Position numbers and translations under genes: made by a program. This document shows, piece after piece, positions 38,023 through 46,251 of a stretch of DNA of 64,000 bases. Each line of letters starts with the position of its first letter. The stretch's first letter is position 1. Source of the stretch: Pseudomonadota bacterium (GTDB lineage: Bacteria > Desulfobacterota > Syntrophorhabdia > Syntrophorhabdales > Syntrophorhabdaceae); NCBI GenBank assembly GCA_026388255.1, contig JAPLKC010000089.1:62001-126000 (forward strand). Reading direction: 5' to 3'. The notes under the pieces were generated by a model. The model saw only the letters and a list, made by a program, of their open reading frames with translations. It had not been told where the DNA came from and searched no databases.

Positions 38023-38814
38023 TTGAAAATTCTGGTATTTATCAAGCAGGTTGCAGATACAGAGGCAAGAATTTTAATAAAAAGCGATAAAAAATCGCTT
38101 GAGATTGAAAACAAGTATAATATGAATTTTTTTGATGAGTTTGCTGTTGAAGAGGCCGTAAGCATCAAAGAAAAAACAGAAGGAACCTGGATTGCAGTTT
38201 GTACGTATGGCTCCAAAAGGGCCATTGAAGCATTACGGACAGCCATCGCAATGGGCGCTGACCAGGCGTTTTTACTGGATAATACCGGTCTGGATAGCGA
38301 TGACCCGTTGATTACAGCAAAGATTCTGGCTGCTTTTGCAAAACAGGAAGGCTTTGATCTTGTTTTGTGCGGCAGACAGGCAATTGATGATGAAAGTTCA
38401 AATATAGGTGCGATGGCGGCTGAATTTTTGGGGATACCCCATGTGAGTGCGATTATGAAACTGGATATTGTAGATGGAAACAAGGCATTAGTGGAAAGCG
38501 AGATAGAAGGCGGCAGGGGAACCATAGAAGTGCAATTGCCTGCGCTTTTTACTACCCAAAAAGGGTTAAATGAGCCGAGAGTCCCGCTCATTACCGGTGT
38601 TATGAAGGCAATGAAGGCAAATATACCGGCGATAGACCCCTGCTCCCTGGGTTTTGCACGGGAGATATTAGATTCAGGCGCAGCGAAAACAAATGTGCTT
38701 TTTTATGAAACTCCGCAAAGCAGGCCTCCTGTTAAGATTATTGAAGGAACAACGCCGGAGGAAAAGGTAAAAGGCCTGATAAAGGTTTTAAAAGAAGAAG
38801 CTAAAGCATTATAA
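38023..38814 (+). CDS. etfB: Electron transfer flavoprotein beta subunit (FixA-type)
   Basis: The 263-residue protein starts MKILVFIKQVADTEARI and has the nucleotide-binding GRQAIDDESSNIGAMAAEFL and the ETF-beta signature region VESEIEGGRGTIEVQLPALFT. It forms a heterodimer with EtfA. The start is TTG, preceded by AAGGAGG at good spacing. With fixC and fixX downstream this looks like the FixABCX class, which can couple NADH oxidation to ferredoxin and quinone reduction. Confidence 0.94.
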   Translation: MKILVFIKQVADTEARILIKSDKKSLEIENKYNMNFFDEFAVEEAVSIKEKTEGTWIAVCTYGSKRAIEALRTAIAMGADQAFLLDNTGLDSDDPLITAKILAAFAKQEGFDLVLCGRQAIDDESSNIGAMAAEFLGIPHVSAIMKLDIVDGNKALVESEIEGGRGTIEVQLPALFTTQKGLNEPRVPLITGVMKAMKANIPAIDPCSLGFAREILDSGAAKTNVLFYETPQSRPPVKIIEGTTPEEKVKGLIKVLKEEAKAL

Positions 38815-38827
38815 AAGAGGAGCGGAT

Positions 38828-39808
38828 ATGTCAAAGGATATATTTGTATTTATAGAATGTAAAGATGGTGCAGTGCGGAAGGTATCATTCGAACTTCTGT
38901 CAAAGTCAAAAGAGATTACTGAAAATACTTCCTCCAATTCATATGCAGTGCTTATAGGTAGTAATCTCAGGCATACAGCAGAAGAATTAAAGGCTCATGC
39001 CGATAAGATTATCATTGTGGATAATGATATTCTACAGGAATACAGGTGGGATACCTATACGCATGTAATGGAACGTCTTATAAAAAAATATAATCCCCAT
39101 ATGGTTTTCGGGGCCTCCACTATAACCGGTAAAGACCTTTTCCCAAGGCTTGCCGCAAGACTGGATGCACCGATAGTCTCTGATGCAATCGGCATAGACT
39201 TTGAAGGCGAAGATGCAAAGATTAAAAAACCGCTTTTTGGAGGGAAGATCATTTCATGGGTTGCATTCAAAGGTGGTAAAACTGCATTTGTAACATTCAG
39301 ACCCAATACTTTCTCAATTGAAAAGAAGATGCTGAACGGTGAGGTTATTGAAGAAACGGTGGATGTACAAAAAGACACGAGGGTGAATGTCCTTGGCGTA
39401 AATAAGGCCGGCACAAAAAAAATTGATTTACAGGAAGCGGATTTTATTATTTGCGGCGGCAGGGGCATGAAAGGCCCTGAAAACTTCCTGGCACTTGAAG
39501 AAGTCGCAGATATCATGGGAGGAAGGGCAGGAGCTTCCCGTGCTGTTGTCGACGCCAAATGGAGAGACTATGACGACCAGATAGGGAAAAGCGGTAAGAC
39601 CATATCTCCAAAGCTTTATATAGGCTGCGGCATATCAGGGGCCCTTCATCATACAATGGGGATGGATACATCGAAGGTTATTGTTGCAATCAACAAGGAT
39701 CCGAATGCCCCTATATTCCAGTATGCCGATTACGGCATAGTTGATGACCTTTTTAATATATTGCCTATTCTGAAAGAAGAACTGAAGAAGACAAAAGAAG
39801 AATTATAA
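38828..39808 (+). CDS. etfA: Electron transfer flavoprotein alpha subunit (FixB-type)
   Basis: The 326-residue subunit carries the FAD-binding C-domain with GGRGMKGPENF, GGRAGASRAVVDAKW, QIGKSGKTISPKLYIGCGISG and INKDPNAPIFQYADYG. It has no extra N-terminal ferredoxin domain. It starts 13 bases after etfB behind AGAGGAG. A nested hairpin with a T run follows the stop. Confidence 0.95.
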   Translation: MSKDIFVFIECKDGAVRKVSFELLSKSKEITENTSSNSYAVLIGSNLRHTAEELKAHADKIIIVDNDILQEYRWDTYTHVMERLIKKYNPHMVFGASTITGKDLFPRLAARLDAPIVSDAIGIDFEGEDAKIKKPLFGGKIISWVAFKGGKTAFVTFRPNTFSIEKKMLNGEVIEETVDVQKDTRVNVLGVNKAGTKKIDLQEADFIICGGRGMKGPENFLALEEVADIMGGRAGASRAVVDAKWRDYDDQIGKSGKTISPKLYIGCGISGALHHTMGMDTSKVIVAINKDPNAPIFQYADYGIVDDLFNILPILKEELKKTKEEL

Positions 39809-39817
39809 GCAGAAGGC

Positions 39818-39885
39818 AAGGACCGGAACCGGATTACCTGTATAATCCAGAGTCCGGTGGGCAAGTCTAAAAAGCGGTCCTTTTT
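39818..39885 (+). terminator. Nested hairpin with T run after etfA (terminator or structured RNA)
   Basis: An outer stem AAGGACCG pairs with CGGTCCTT and ends in TTTTT. Inside lies a second stem (ACCGGATTA with TAATCC and CCGGT, split by a bulge). It would end etfBA transcription before fixCX, although the proteins act together. Confidence 0.5.
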
Positions 39886-39899
39886 CGGCTATCTTCAAA

Positions 39900-39987
39900 C
39901 TCTCAGCAAACGGTGCTGAGAGTCAGTAAGACAAGGACTGTATTCGGTTTATAAGGATTAAAGAGTTTTCTAAAACTGTTTTAGAAA
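39900..39987. promoter_or_regulatory. Two inverted repeats downstream of etfA
   Basis: CTCTCAGCA with its complement (39900-39922, 5-base loop), and an odd-symmetric palindrome TTTCTAAAAC-T-GTTTTAGAAA (39967-39987). A weaker version of the latter appears near 40090-40112. They may be operator-like sites or remains of mobile sequence. The rest of the interval 39988-40235 shows no gene. Confidence 0.3.
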
Positions 39988-40235
39988 CGTACCTCATTGC
40001 GCCCATCACCCGGCATAGACTTTCTGGCCTGCCCCCTGCATTTCTCTGTCTCTATTGGCTTTGGGGAGGTTTCGGTATTTTCAGCAACAGTTTCTGAAAA
40101 TGTTTTAGAACACCTTCTCACGATTTGCAGTTCCGGAACCCGTTGCCGTGAATAAGGCGTTATGGTAAGTGAAATAAGTGAATGATGTCCCGACTGTCCC
40201 CTCCGTCTGAAACTGAGACATACTTTACTGTTTCT

Positions 40236-40472
40236 TTACGAGGCCATGAGAGCAATGTCTTCAAGCGTTACTTTTTTGAAGACATCCTTGCTGCCGAATC
40301 TCTTTACTGCATCAAGTATCTCTATACCAGCAATCTTCCCGTCAGGATCATAATCAACGACGATTCCTTCGGCAACATGCTTTGTTGTGACTGTAGTTTC
40401 AATAAAGCGAATATATAGTGCATCCACTTTCGAATCGTAAGAAATTCTAATGACTTTCCCTCCTGTGAGCAA
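40236..40472 (-). CDS. DUF2283 domain protein (putative antitoxin-like partner), start doubtful
   Basis: The family motif ISYDSKVDALYIRF, then VDYDPDGKIAGIEILDA, identifies DUF2283. Members of this family normally begin right at MxISYD. Here a strong AGGAGGG precedes an ATT codon (40449-40451) in that position, so translation would need an AUU start or the TTG at 40472 that lies before the ribosome site. It follows a broken DUF4258 gene, the usual companion. It may be decaying with its partner. Confidence 0.65.
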   Translation of the reverse strand: MLTGGKVIRISYDSKVDALYIRFIETTVTTKHVAEGIVVDYDPDGKIAGIEILDAVKRFGSKDVFKKVTLEDIALMAS

Positions 40473-40720
40473 TGATAAGTATATACCGTAATCACAACAA
40501 TTTTATTCTCTTCTTCAACAAAGACAGGCTTCACCTGTTTTATCTGGTAATATTTCTTATTCTACATTGCTTCATATATATATTCCCTTTTGCATTCCAG
40601 GCGTCCCGATTCAGCAGGCTGCCATTCAGACGAAGTAATTGTTTCAACAACCTCTTCCTTTGTTGCCCCTCTTGGAACAAGCTGTTCTGCGGCATGGGCC
40701 GAAAGTCTTATTGGCTTCAT
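40473..40720 (-). pseudogene. DUF4258-type gene with an in-frame amber stop
   Basis: From the ATG at 40720 (GGGAGT upstream) the frame reads MKPIRLSAHAAEQLVPRG and continues to YIYEAM. A TAG follows at 40562-40564. Translation in the same frame then gives NKKYYQIKQVKPVFVEEENK and IVVITVYTY, the conserved end of DUF4258. The stop stands where I would expect Trp (TGG), one substitution away. The normal terminator after VYTY is also missing. The pair DUF4258/DUF2283 resembles a toxin-antitoxin module, now inactive. Confidence 0.7.
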
Positions 40721-40773
40721 ATGTTACTCCCTTGTTCTATCGGTGTATTAAATTTCATGGTGTTCCATTGCCC

Positions 40774-40968
40774 TCAATAATGCGTATCTCCGGGGATGTC
40801 CTGCATCTTTGCCATTTTGATGCTGACGGGATGGGTCGGGTCGGAAAGTTCAAGATAGACTTTTTCGATGGCGGTAAGCTTCTGCTTGCCGTTCCAGTCG
40901 CTTGCCTGCGCCGAACCTTCGGCAGGCAGGCCTTTGAGTTCGGGGAGGTCGTTAAGGTGTTTGAGCAC
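40774..40968 (-). pseudogene. Hypothetical fragment with an inserted GC-rich repeat
   Basis: The frame contains VLKHLNDLPELKG and LTAIEKVYLELSDPTHPVS and is open upstream of the GTG at 40968 for about a dozen more codons until a stop at the edge of ParB fragment 4. The middle (LPAEGSAQAS) is encoded by a GC-rich inverted word (GCCGAACCTTCGGC). I do not recognise the family. It looks like a tail of a lost gene. Confidence 0.3.
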
Positions 40969-41013
40969 TTCGCATTCGGCGGTTTTGATCTCGTCGGGGA
41001 AGTATCTTCAGTG

Positions 41014-41083
41014 TTGACTTTCCGGATATTTCAGAAATCGTTGACACTGTGTCAACGATTTTCTCTGACACGTCCTCAAGTCT
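41014..41083 (-). pseudogene. ParB-like fragment 4
   Basis: On the minus strand this encodes RLEDVSEKIVDTVSTISEIS plus GKST, clearly the linker before the helix-turn-helix of the ParB-like copies (copy 1 SEEIVNTVLTISEIAGKS; copy 2 begins RLEDVS). Both flanks are lost. The palindrome (13-bp arms around T41048) is preserved with its own arm sequence. Confidence 0.7.
41035..41061. promoter_or_regulatory. Odd-symmetric palindrome in ParB-like fragment 4
   Basis: AAATCGTTGACAC, T, and its exact reverse complement. Compared with copy 1, the base five from the centre is changed and the opposite arm has the matching change. Confidence 0.65.
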
Positions 41084-41236
41084 TCAATTGTAACGAGCAA
41101 AACGTGCATAGCCCGGTATCTGTTTGCTGGTGGAAAACAAAAACAGTGTTCCGGCTGCATCCGGTAATAAAGTCCGGAACCCCAATCAAATCTAAAGTTG
41201 ATTATTCAAGAAAAATAGTTTAAATATGAATTAATT

Positions 41237-42526
41237 ATGGAAAAGATTGATGTAGTCATCGTCGGGGGAGGGCTTTCAGGGCTTTCATGTGCGTATATGC
41301 TTGCAGAACAGGATATGCAGGTAATTGTCGTCGAGAGGGGAGATTTCCCCGGCAGCAAAAACGTAACTGGCGGGCGGCTATACATCGAACCCATACGGGA
41401 ACTTGCCGGAACCATGCTTGACGGCGCCCCATTTGAAAGAACGGTCGTAAGGGAAAGGTGGAGCCTGCTGGGAGAAGGAAACTCCGTCGGAATAGACTTT
41501 ACCGGGGAAAAATTCAGACATGCAGCACATAGCCATACGATACTCAGGGCACATTTTGACAGATGGCTGGCGGACAGACTGATGGAGAAAGGTGTTTTTG
41601 TCATACCCAAATACAGGGTGGATTCTCTGTTGTGGGAGGGCGGAAACGTGGCAGGCATAAAGGCAGGTGAAGAGGAAATATACGCAAACGTAACAGTTGC
41701 AGCAGACGGCGCCCTTTCCTTTATGGCTGAACAGGCCGGACTTAAGCCGAAAATGAAGCCGAAGGCCTATGCTGTCGGCATTAAAGAAGTTATTGAGCTT
41801 TCTGAAGAGAAGATAAACGACAGATTTAATGTGGATAGGGGCGAGGGTGTTGCGCAACTTTTTGTGGGGGATGTGACAAAAGGTATGTTTGGCGGCGGGT
41901 TCCTGTACACCAACAGAGAAACGATCTCTCTCGGCATAGTGGTTGGAATAAGGGCGCTTATGGAAAAGTCCCCGACCATAGAAGCACATACGTTAATAGA
42001 CGCCTTTAAAGAAAGATATGAGGTTAAACGTCTTATTGAAGGGGGGACGCTTGCAGAATACGCTGCCCATATAATCCCGGAATCAGGCTATAACGGCATA
42101 TCGAAACTTTACGGGAACGGCATACTGGTAACCGGTGATGCAGCGGGCTTCGCCTTGAATATGGGCGTAACGGTAAGGGGTATGGAGTTTGCCATAGCTT
42201 CAGGTGTGATTGCAGCAGAGGCTATTATAAGAGCAAAAGCATCTAATGACTATTCGGCACAGACACTTTCCTATTATGAAAACAGGCTGAAAGAAAGTTT
42301 TGTATTGAAAGACCTGTATAATTGCAGAGAGATGCCTGAATTTCTTGATAACAGTGATTTTTTCTCATATTATCCGAACCTTTTCCCTGCCCTTGTTGAA
42401 AAAATAATGTGGTTCGGCAGGGAGCCCAAGGAAAGGTTGAGCAAGACTATATGGGAAGGACTGAAAAATTCAGGAGCACTGAGCATGAAAAGGTTAAAAA
42501 CACTCTACGGAATGAAAAAAATATAG
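41237..42526 (+). CDS. fixC: FixC-type ETF-associated dehydrogenase (FAD-dependent)
   Basis: The 429-residue flavoprotein starts with the FAD dinucleotide motif VVIVGGGLSGLSCAYMLAEQ and has GILVTGDAAGFALNMG, matching FixC/ETF-quinone oxidoreductase-like proteins. It receives electrons from ETF and, with FixX, delivers them to quinone. It is separated from etfBA by debris and needs its own promoter. The Shine-Dalgarno before the ATG is weak. The fixX start lies immediately after. Confidence 0.92.
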   Translation: MEKIDVVIVGGGLSGLSCAYMLAEQDMQVIVVERGDFPGSKNVTGGRLYIEPIRELAGTMLDGAPFERTVVRERWSLLGEGNSVGIDFTGEKFRHAAHSHTILRAHFDRWLADRLMEKGVFVIPKYRVDSLLWEGGNVAGIKAGEEEIYANVTVAADGALSFMAEQAGLKPKMKPKAYAVGIKEVIELSEEKINDRFNVDRGEGVAQLFVGDVTKGMFGGGFLYTNRETISLGIVVGIRALMEKSPTIEAHTLIDAFKERYEVKRLIEGGTLAEYAAHIIPESGYNGISKLYGNGILVTGDAAGFALNMGVTVRGMEFAIASGVIAAEAIIRAKASNDYSAQTLSYYENRLKESFVLKDLYNCREMPEFLDNSDFFSYYPNLFPALVEKIMWFGREPKERLSKTIWEGLKNSGALSMKRLKTLYGMKKI

Positions 42527-42535
42527 GTGAGTCAC

Positions 42536-42814
42536 ATGAAAGTTGATGAAAAACTTGCCCTTGATGCATTCAAAACAGATAAAGACAGCCATATTCAAAT
42601 ACGCCACGATATATGCAGGACTAAATGTAAATCAAAGTACTGCCTGTATGTCTGTCCTGGTCATCTTTACACATACAACGAAGATATGGACGAAATAACG
42701 GTAGAATACGCAGGATGCCTCGAATGCGGGACATGCAGAGTAGCGTGTATTGAAGGCGCAATTGACTGGACATATCCAAGGGGGGAGTTCGGGATTCAGT
42801 ACAGGTTCGGTTAA
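42536..42814 (+). CDS. fixX: FixX ferredoxin-like protein
   Basis: The 92-residue ferredoxin has Cys in CRTKCKSKYCLYVCPGHLY and CLECGTCRVAC, and ends with WTYPRGEFGIQYRFG, a hallmark of FixX. I chose the ATG at 42536 because AGGTGA precedes it; a GTG at 42527 overlaps this signal. It relays electrons within the FixABCX complex. Confidence 0.93.
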   Translation: MKVDEKLALDAFKTDKDSHIQIRHDICRTKCKSKYCLYVCPGHLYTYNEDMDEITVEYAGCLECGTCRVACIEGAIDWTYPRGEFGIQYRFG

Positions 42815-42815
42815 C

Positions 42816-43727
42816 ATGTCAAAAATACCGGAATTCCCCGATTTCAAACCTATTGAGTTACAAGACCGTGACATATTCCGTGAGATATTAAAACAGTATC
42901 AACCCGGTATTTCCGAGTGGACATTTACCAATCTTTTCATATGGCGGGCCCTTTATGGTTTTCAGTGGTCATTATATAAAGACTGGTTAATGGTAATCTG
43001 CCGGGATGCTAAGGATGGCGTCTATGCTATGGAGCCCATCGGACCGTCATCGAGACGTGAAGCTGCCGTTGTCCTCCTTGAATGGCTTTCACAGGAAAAG
43101 AACGGTACAGATCCCCGTATCGAGCGGGCGGATAAATTCCTTGCCTCAGAGCTTGACGGCTTGAAACACCTTGCAGTTGAGCCTGTCAGGGAGCATTTTG
43201 ATTATGTCTACCTGCGAGATGATCTTGTAACCCTTGCCGGGAACAGATACCGTTCAAAAAGAAACCATATTAACCAGTTATTTCGTTCATACAAATTTGA
43301 ATATGAGACTCTGGATCAACATCATATAGATGAATGCTTGAAGCTTCAGGAAAAGTGGTGCCTGTTAAAGCGTTGCGAGGAAGACCTGAGCCTTTCCAGC
43401 GAATGGGAGGCTGTCCGTGAAGTGTTGCACCATTACAGCGTCCTTGAACTGAAGGGCGGGGTGGTTACAGTTGAAAACAAAGTTATGGCCTTCACAATAG
43501 GCGAATTACTCAATGACGAGACGGCGGTCGTGCATATCGAAAAGGCCGATCCGGATATGCCGGGATTGTATCAGATTGTAAATCAGCAGTTCTGTGAAAA
43601 GGTATGGGAGAATGTGCTCTATATCAATCGTGAGCAGGATCTGGGTCTACCGGGCCTGCGTGAGGCCAAGCTTTCCTATTACCCCCACCATTTTGTCGAG
43701 AAATACAGGGTTATCCTCAAGGCATGA
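42816..43727 (+). CDS. DUF2156 (phosphatidylglycerol lysyltransferase C-domain-like, GNAT fold) protein
   Basis: The 303-residue soluble protein has GNRYRSKRNHINQLFRSY, LQEKWC and a C-terminal LYINREQDLGLPGLREAKLSY, which are the DUF2156 hallmarks. Such proteins transfer an amino-acyl or other acyl group, but stand-alone forms lack the membrane domain of MprF and their substrate is unknown. I chose the ATG at 42816, just after the fixX stop. Confidence 0.8.
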   Translation: MSKIPEFPDFKPIELQDRDIFREILKQYQPGISEWTFTNLFIWRALYGFQWSLYKDWLMVICRDAKDGVYAMEPIGPSSRREAAVVLLEWLSQEKNGTDPRIERADKFLASELDGLKHLAVEPVREHFDYVYLRDDLVTLAGNRYRSKRNHINQLFRSYKFEYETLDQHHIDECLKLQEKWCLLKRCEEDLSLSSEWEAVREVLHHYSVLELKGGVVTVENKVMAFTIGELLNDETAVVHIEKADPDMPGLYQIVNQQFCEKVWENVLYINREQDLGLPGLREAKLSYYPHHFVEKYRVILKA

Positions 43728-43842
43728 AAAATATCTGATATAGGCGATACAAAGGGTTTATTTCATCTTCGCCTGCCAGGTTCCTACAGGCTCTGACCCA
43801 GCAGGCACCATTATCCCTTACAGTTAATGATCGGAGGATTTT

Positions 43843-44568
43843 TTATTGCTTAACGGTCTCGCCTAATTTTTTCTGTAACCAGGATTCATATTTAGCTGCC
43901 GCAACAAGATACTCATCCACTGTATAAGGGGGTACATTAAGTTTTTTCAATATGTCAGGGTTTATTGATCCTTTTAAGGCAAGCTCTTTCCCTGCCTCTT
44001 TAATAAGGGATACGTGTCCATCTAATCTTTCCGGTTCCATCTGAATGGCAATAGAGCCGGATACACATATCTCGGCAATGGCCTCGGAGCCAAAATTCAT
44101 CGCCTGCCCGCGATATGTGGCAATAAGTGGTTCAAATGTCTCCATCTCTGGAAAACCTGCCGTTGATATGAGTATGAATTTTGCCGGCAAGCGCCATGAA
44201 TAGGAGTGCCTTACTCTGCCAAAACGGTCTTTAGTTAAAAAACCCTGCAAACAGCAAATAGAGCGGTCCATAACTCTCTTTAACTGTGCGGACATGTTAT
44301 CCGTGTACACAGGGGTCGCAAGCACCATGATGTCCGATCTCTTCATTTCTTTGTATATTTCTTCCATATCGTCTTTAATTGCACATTCCCCTAATATTTT
44401 ATGCATACAGGAAAGACAGGCCGAACATGGAGATATATTTAAGCCGGCAACATTAAATTCTGTCACTTCTGCGTTGCCGTCAATCAACCCCTCGACGAAA
44501 CCCTTGAGCAGTCTTCCTGTTACCCCTTTCTGTCCCCTTGCACTGCCGTTCAAAATCAAAACCTTCAT
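43843..44568 (-). CDS. NAD(P)H-dependent FMN reductase / iron-sulfur flavoprotein-like
   Basis: The 241-residue flavodoxin-fold protein has the FMN phosphate loop LNGSARGQKGVTGRL, a Cys cluster CSACLSCMHKILGEC as in iron-sulfur flavoproteins, and LATPVYTDNMSAQLK. It likely moves electrons between ferredoxin and an acceptor, as seen in anaerobes. AGGAGGG precedes the ATG. A related protein lies at 62.2 kb. Confidence 0.83.
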   Translation of the reverse strand: MKVLILNGSARGQKGVTGRLLKGFVEGLIDGNAEVTEFNVAGLNISPCSACLSCMHKILGECAIKDDMEEIYKEMKRSDIMVLATPVYTDNMSAQLKRVMDRSICCLQGFLTKDRFGRVRHSYSWRLPAKFILISTAGFPEMETFEPLIATYRGQAMNFGSEAIAEICVSGSIAIQMEPERLDGHVSLIKEAGKELALKGSINPDILKKLNVPPYTVDEYLVAAAKYESWLQKKLGETVKQ

Positions 44569-44640
44569 AGCACCCTCCTTTATCCAGGTATAATTTGCAA
44601 TCTACGATGTCTTGTCAAAACAAAGTGATCGTGAACGGAA

Positions 44641-45291
44641 TTACAGGATAACGAATTTCTTTATGTATTCGGTAATCTCTTCCGGGTCATCCATAATCTT
44701 GAATATGTTCAGGTCTTCTTTGGAAACCTTGCCCTGAGACAGAAGGGTTTCGTTAATCCATTCCATGAGTCCACTCCAGTATGTGGAATCTACAAGAATA
44801 ACAGGGAAAGGTCTTACTTTTTTTGTCTGGATAAGAGTGATAGCTTCAAAACACTCATCCAGCGTTCCGAATCCGCCGGGCATAATAATGAAAGCCATGG
44901 CATATTTTATAAACATAACCTTCCGTATAAAAAAATACCGGTAACTTAACTTGAGTGTTGAATATGGATTCGGTTTCTGCTCAAAGGGAAGTTCAATATT
45001 TATCCCCACCGATTTTACTCCAGCTTCTTTTGCGCCTCTGTTCGCAGCTTCCATTACGCCGCCGCCCCCGCCGGTAATGATATTAAAACCGTTTTTACCA
45101 AGCATCTTTGACAGCTTAAATGCCTTTTCATAAAGGGCTTCGCCTTTTTGACACCGCGCACTGCCGAATATACTGATAGCAGGATTTATATCGGAAAGGT
45201 TTTCAAATCCTTCAACAAATTCAGACATAATATGGAACAGCCTCCATGTATCTTTTAATGTGAATTCATCGATTACATACTGTTTTTCCAT
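44641..45291 (-). CDS. LOG family protein (TIGR00730, nucleoside monophosphate phosphoribohydrolase-like)
   Basis: The 216-residue protein has the nucleotide motif GGGGGVMEAANRGAKEAG and the catalytic PGGFGTLDE. LOG enzymes release the base from cytokinin-type or other nucleoside 5'-monophosphates; the bacterial role is mostly housekeeping. AGGAGCG precedes the ATG. Confidence 0.87.
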   Translation of the reverse strand: MEKQYVIDEFTLKDTWRLFHIMSEFVEGFENLSDINPAISIFGSARCQKGEALYEKAFKLSKMLGKNGFNIITGGGGGVMEAANRGAKEAGVKSVGINIELPFEQKPNPYSTLKLSYRYFFIRKVMFIKYAMAFIIMPGGFGTLDECFEAITLIQTKKVRPFPVILVDSTYWSGLMEWINETLLSQGKVSKEDLNIFKIMDDPEEITEYIKKFVIL

Positions 45292-45433
45292 GGACGCTCC
45301 TTTTTGCCTTGAGATTTAAAATATTCGCATATATTATTTAGATATTGGCAAAATATGTCAAATTAAAACTTAGAATTATGAAAATATAAAAATTAAAGAG
45401 TCAAAGACTGTAAGCTGTGAACAAGGCTTTATT

Positions 45434-46210
45434 ATGGGAGATATACTTATAGGTACAAGCGGTTTTTCCTTTGATGACTGGGTAGGCGAGGTATATCCTG
45501 CACATATAAAAAAGCATGAAATGCTGCCCTATTATGAAAAGACATTCGGATTCAGGGCACTTGAAGTAAACTATACATACTACTCGATGCCTTCAAGGAA
45601 AACTATGGAGTCTTTTTCGATGAGAACATCAAGGGATTTTTCATTTGTGGTAAAAGCCCACAAGGGCATGACCCATGAGAGGGCCGGCAATCTCAAAGAA
45701 CAATGCAGACTCTTTAAGGACGGGATAAACCCTCTGGGCGACAGCCTTAAGGCGCTTCTTTTTCAGTTTCCCTATACATTTTTGCCTGACAGCAAAAATA
45801 TAGATTATCTAAAGACACTGCGGCAGGAGTTTGAAGATTTTGTATCAGTAGTAGAATTCAGGAACGCAAAATGGTCTGATGATGGATATATTGATATTCT
45901 CAGAGATCTGTCTTTCGGTTATTGCATCGTTGATGAACCGAAACTGAAGGGCTTGTTGCCTTTTCACCCTGCCCTGACGTCAGATACAGGGTATTTCCGG
46001 TTCCATGGAAGGAACAAGGCATGGTTTAATGAACCGGTAAATGTGAGATATGATTATCTTTACTCGGAGAAGGAGCTTGAAAAATTCGTTGAACCGATAA
46101 GGGATATTGCAAATAAGGCAGGGAATACCTTTGTATTCTTCAACAACTGTCATCTGGGTAAGGCAGTGAAAAATGCACAGATGCTGAAGGAAATGCTCGG
46201 CAATAAATAA
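45434..46210 (+). CDS. DUF72 family protein
   Basis: The 258-residue TIM-barrel-like protein starts ILIGTSGFSFDDWVGEVYP and has FRALEVNYTYY, FQFPYTF, VEFRNAKW, YFRFHGRN and FVFFNNCHLGKAVKNA, all DUF72 (YecE) hallmarks. The function is unknown, although a nuclease-like role has been suggested for the fold. It may share an operon with the ROK gene. Confidence 0.9.
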   Translation: MGDILIGTSGFSFDDWVGEVYPAHIKKHEMLPYYEKTFGFRALEVNYTYYSMPSRKTMESFSMRTSRDFSFVVKAHKGMTHERAGNLKEQCRLFKDGINPLGDSLKALLFQFPYTFLPDSKNIDYLKTLRQEFEDFVSVVEFRNAKWSDDGYIDILRDLSFGYCIVDEPKLKGLLPFHPALTSDTGYFRFHGRNKAWFNEPVNVRYDYLYSEKELEKFVEPIRDIANKAGNTFVFFNNCHLGKAVKNAQMLKEMLGNK

Positions 46211-46211
46211 A

Positions 46212-46239
46212 GGCAAATGGCAAATGGCAAATGGCTAAA
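46212..46239 (+). repeat. Heptamer array GGCAAAT between the DUF72 and ROK genes
   Basis: Three perfect copies of GGCAAAT followed by the variant GGCTAAA, starting one base after the DUF72 stop. It also creates a spurious ATG upstream of the ROK start. Confidence 0.7.
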
Positions 46240-46251
46240 GGGGTACGACAT

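Noticed and set aside
10981-40720. Genetic code change or stop-codon recoding (TAA in mqsA, TAG in the DUF4258 gene)
   Set aside because: Two different stop codons are involved, other genes use both as normal stops, and no suppressor tRNA is visible. Point-mutation pseudogenes are simpler.
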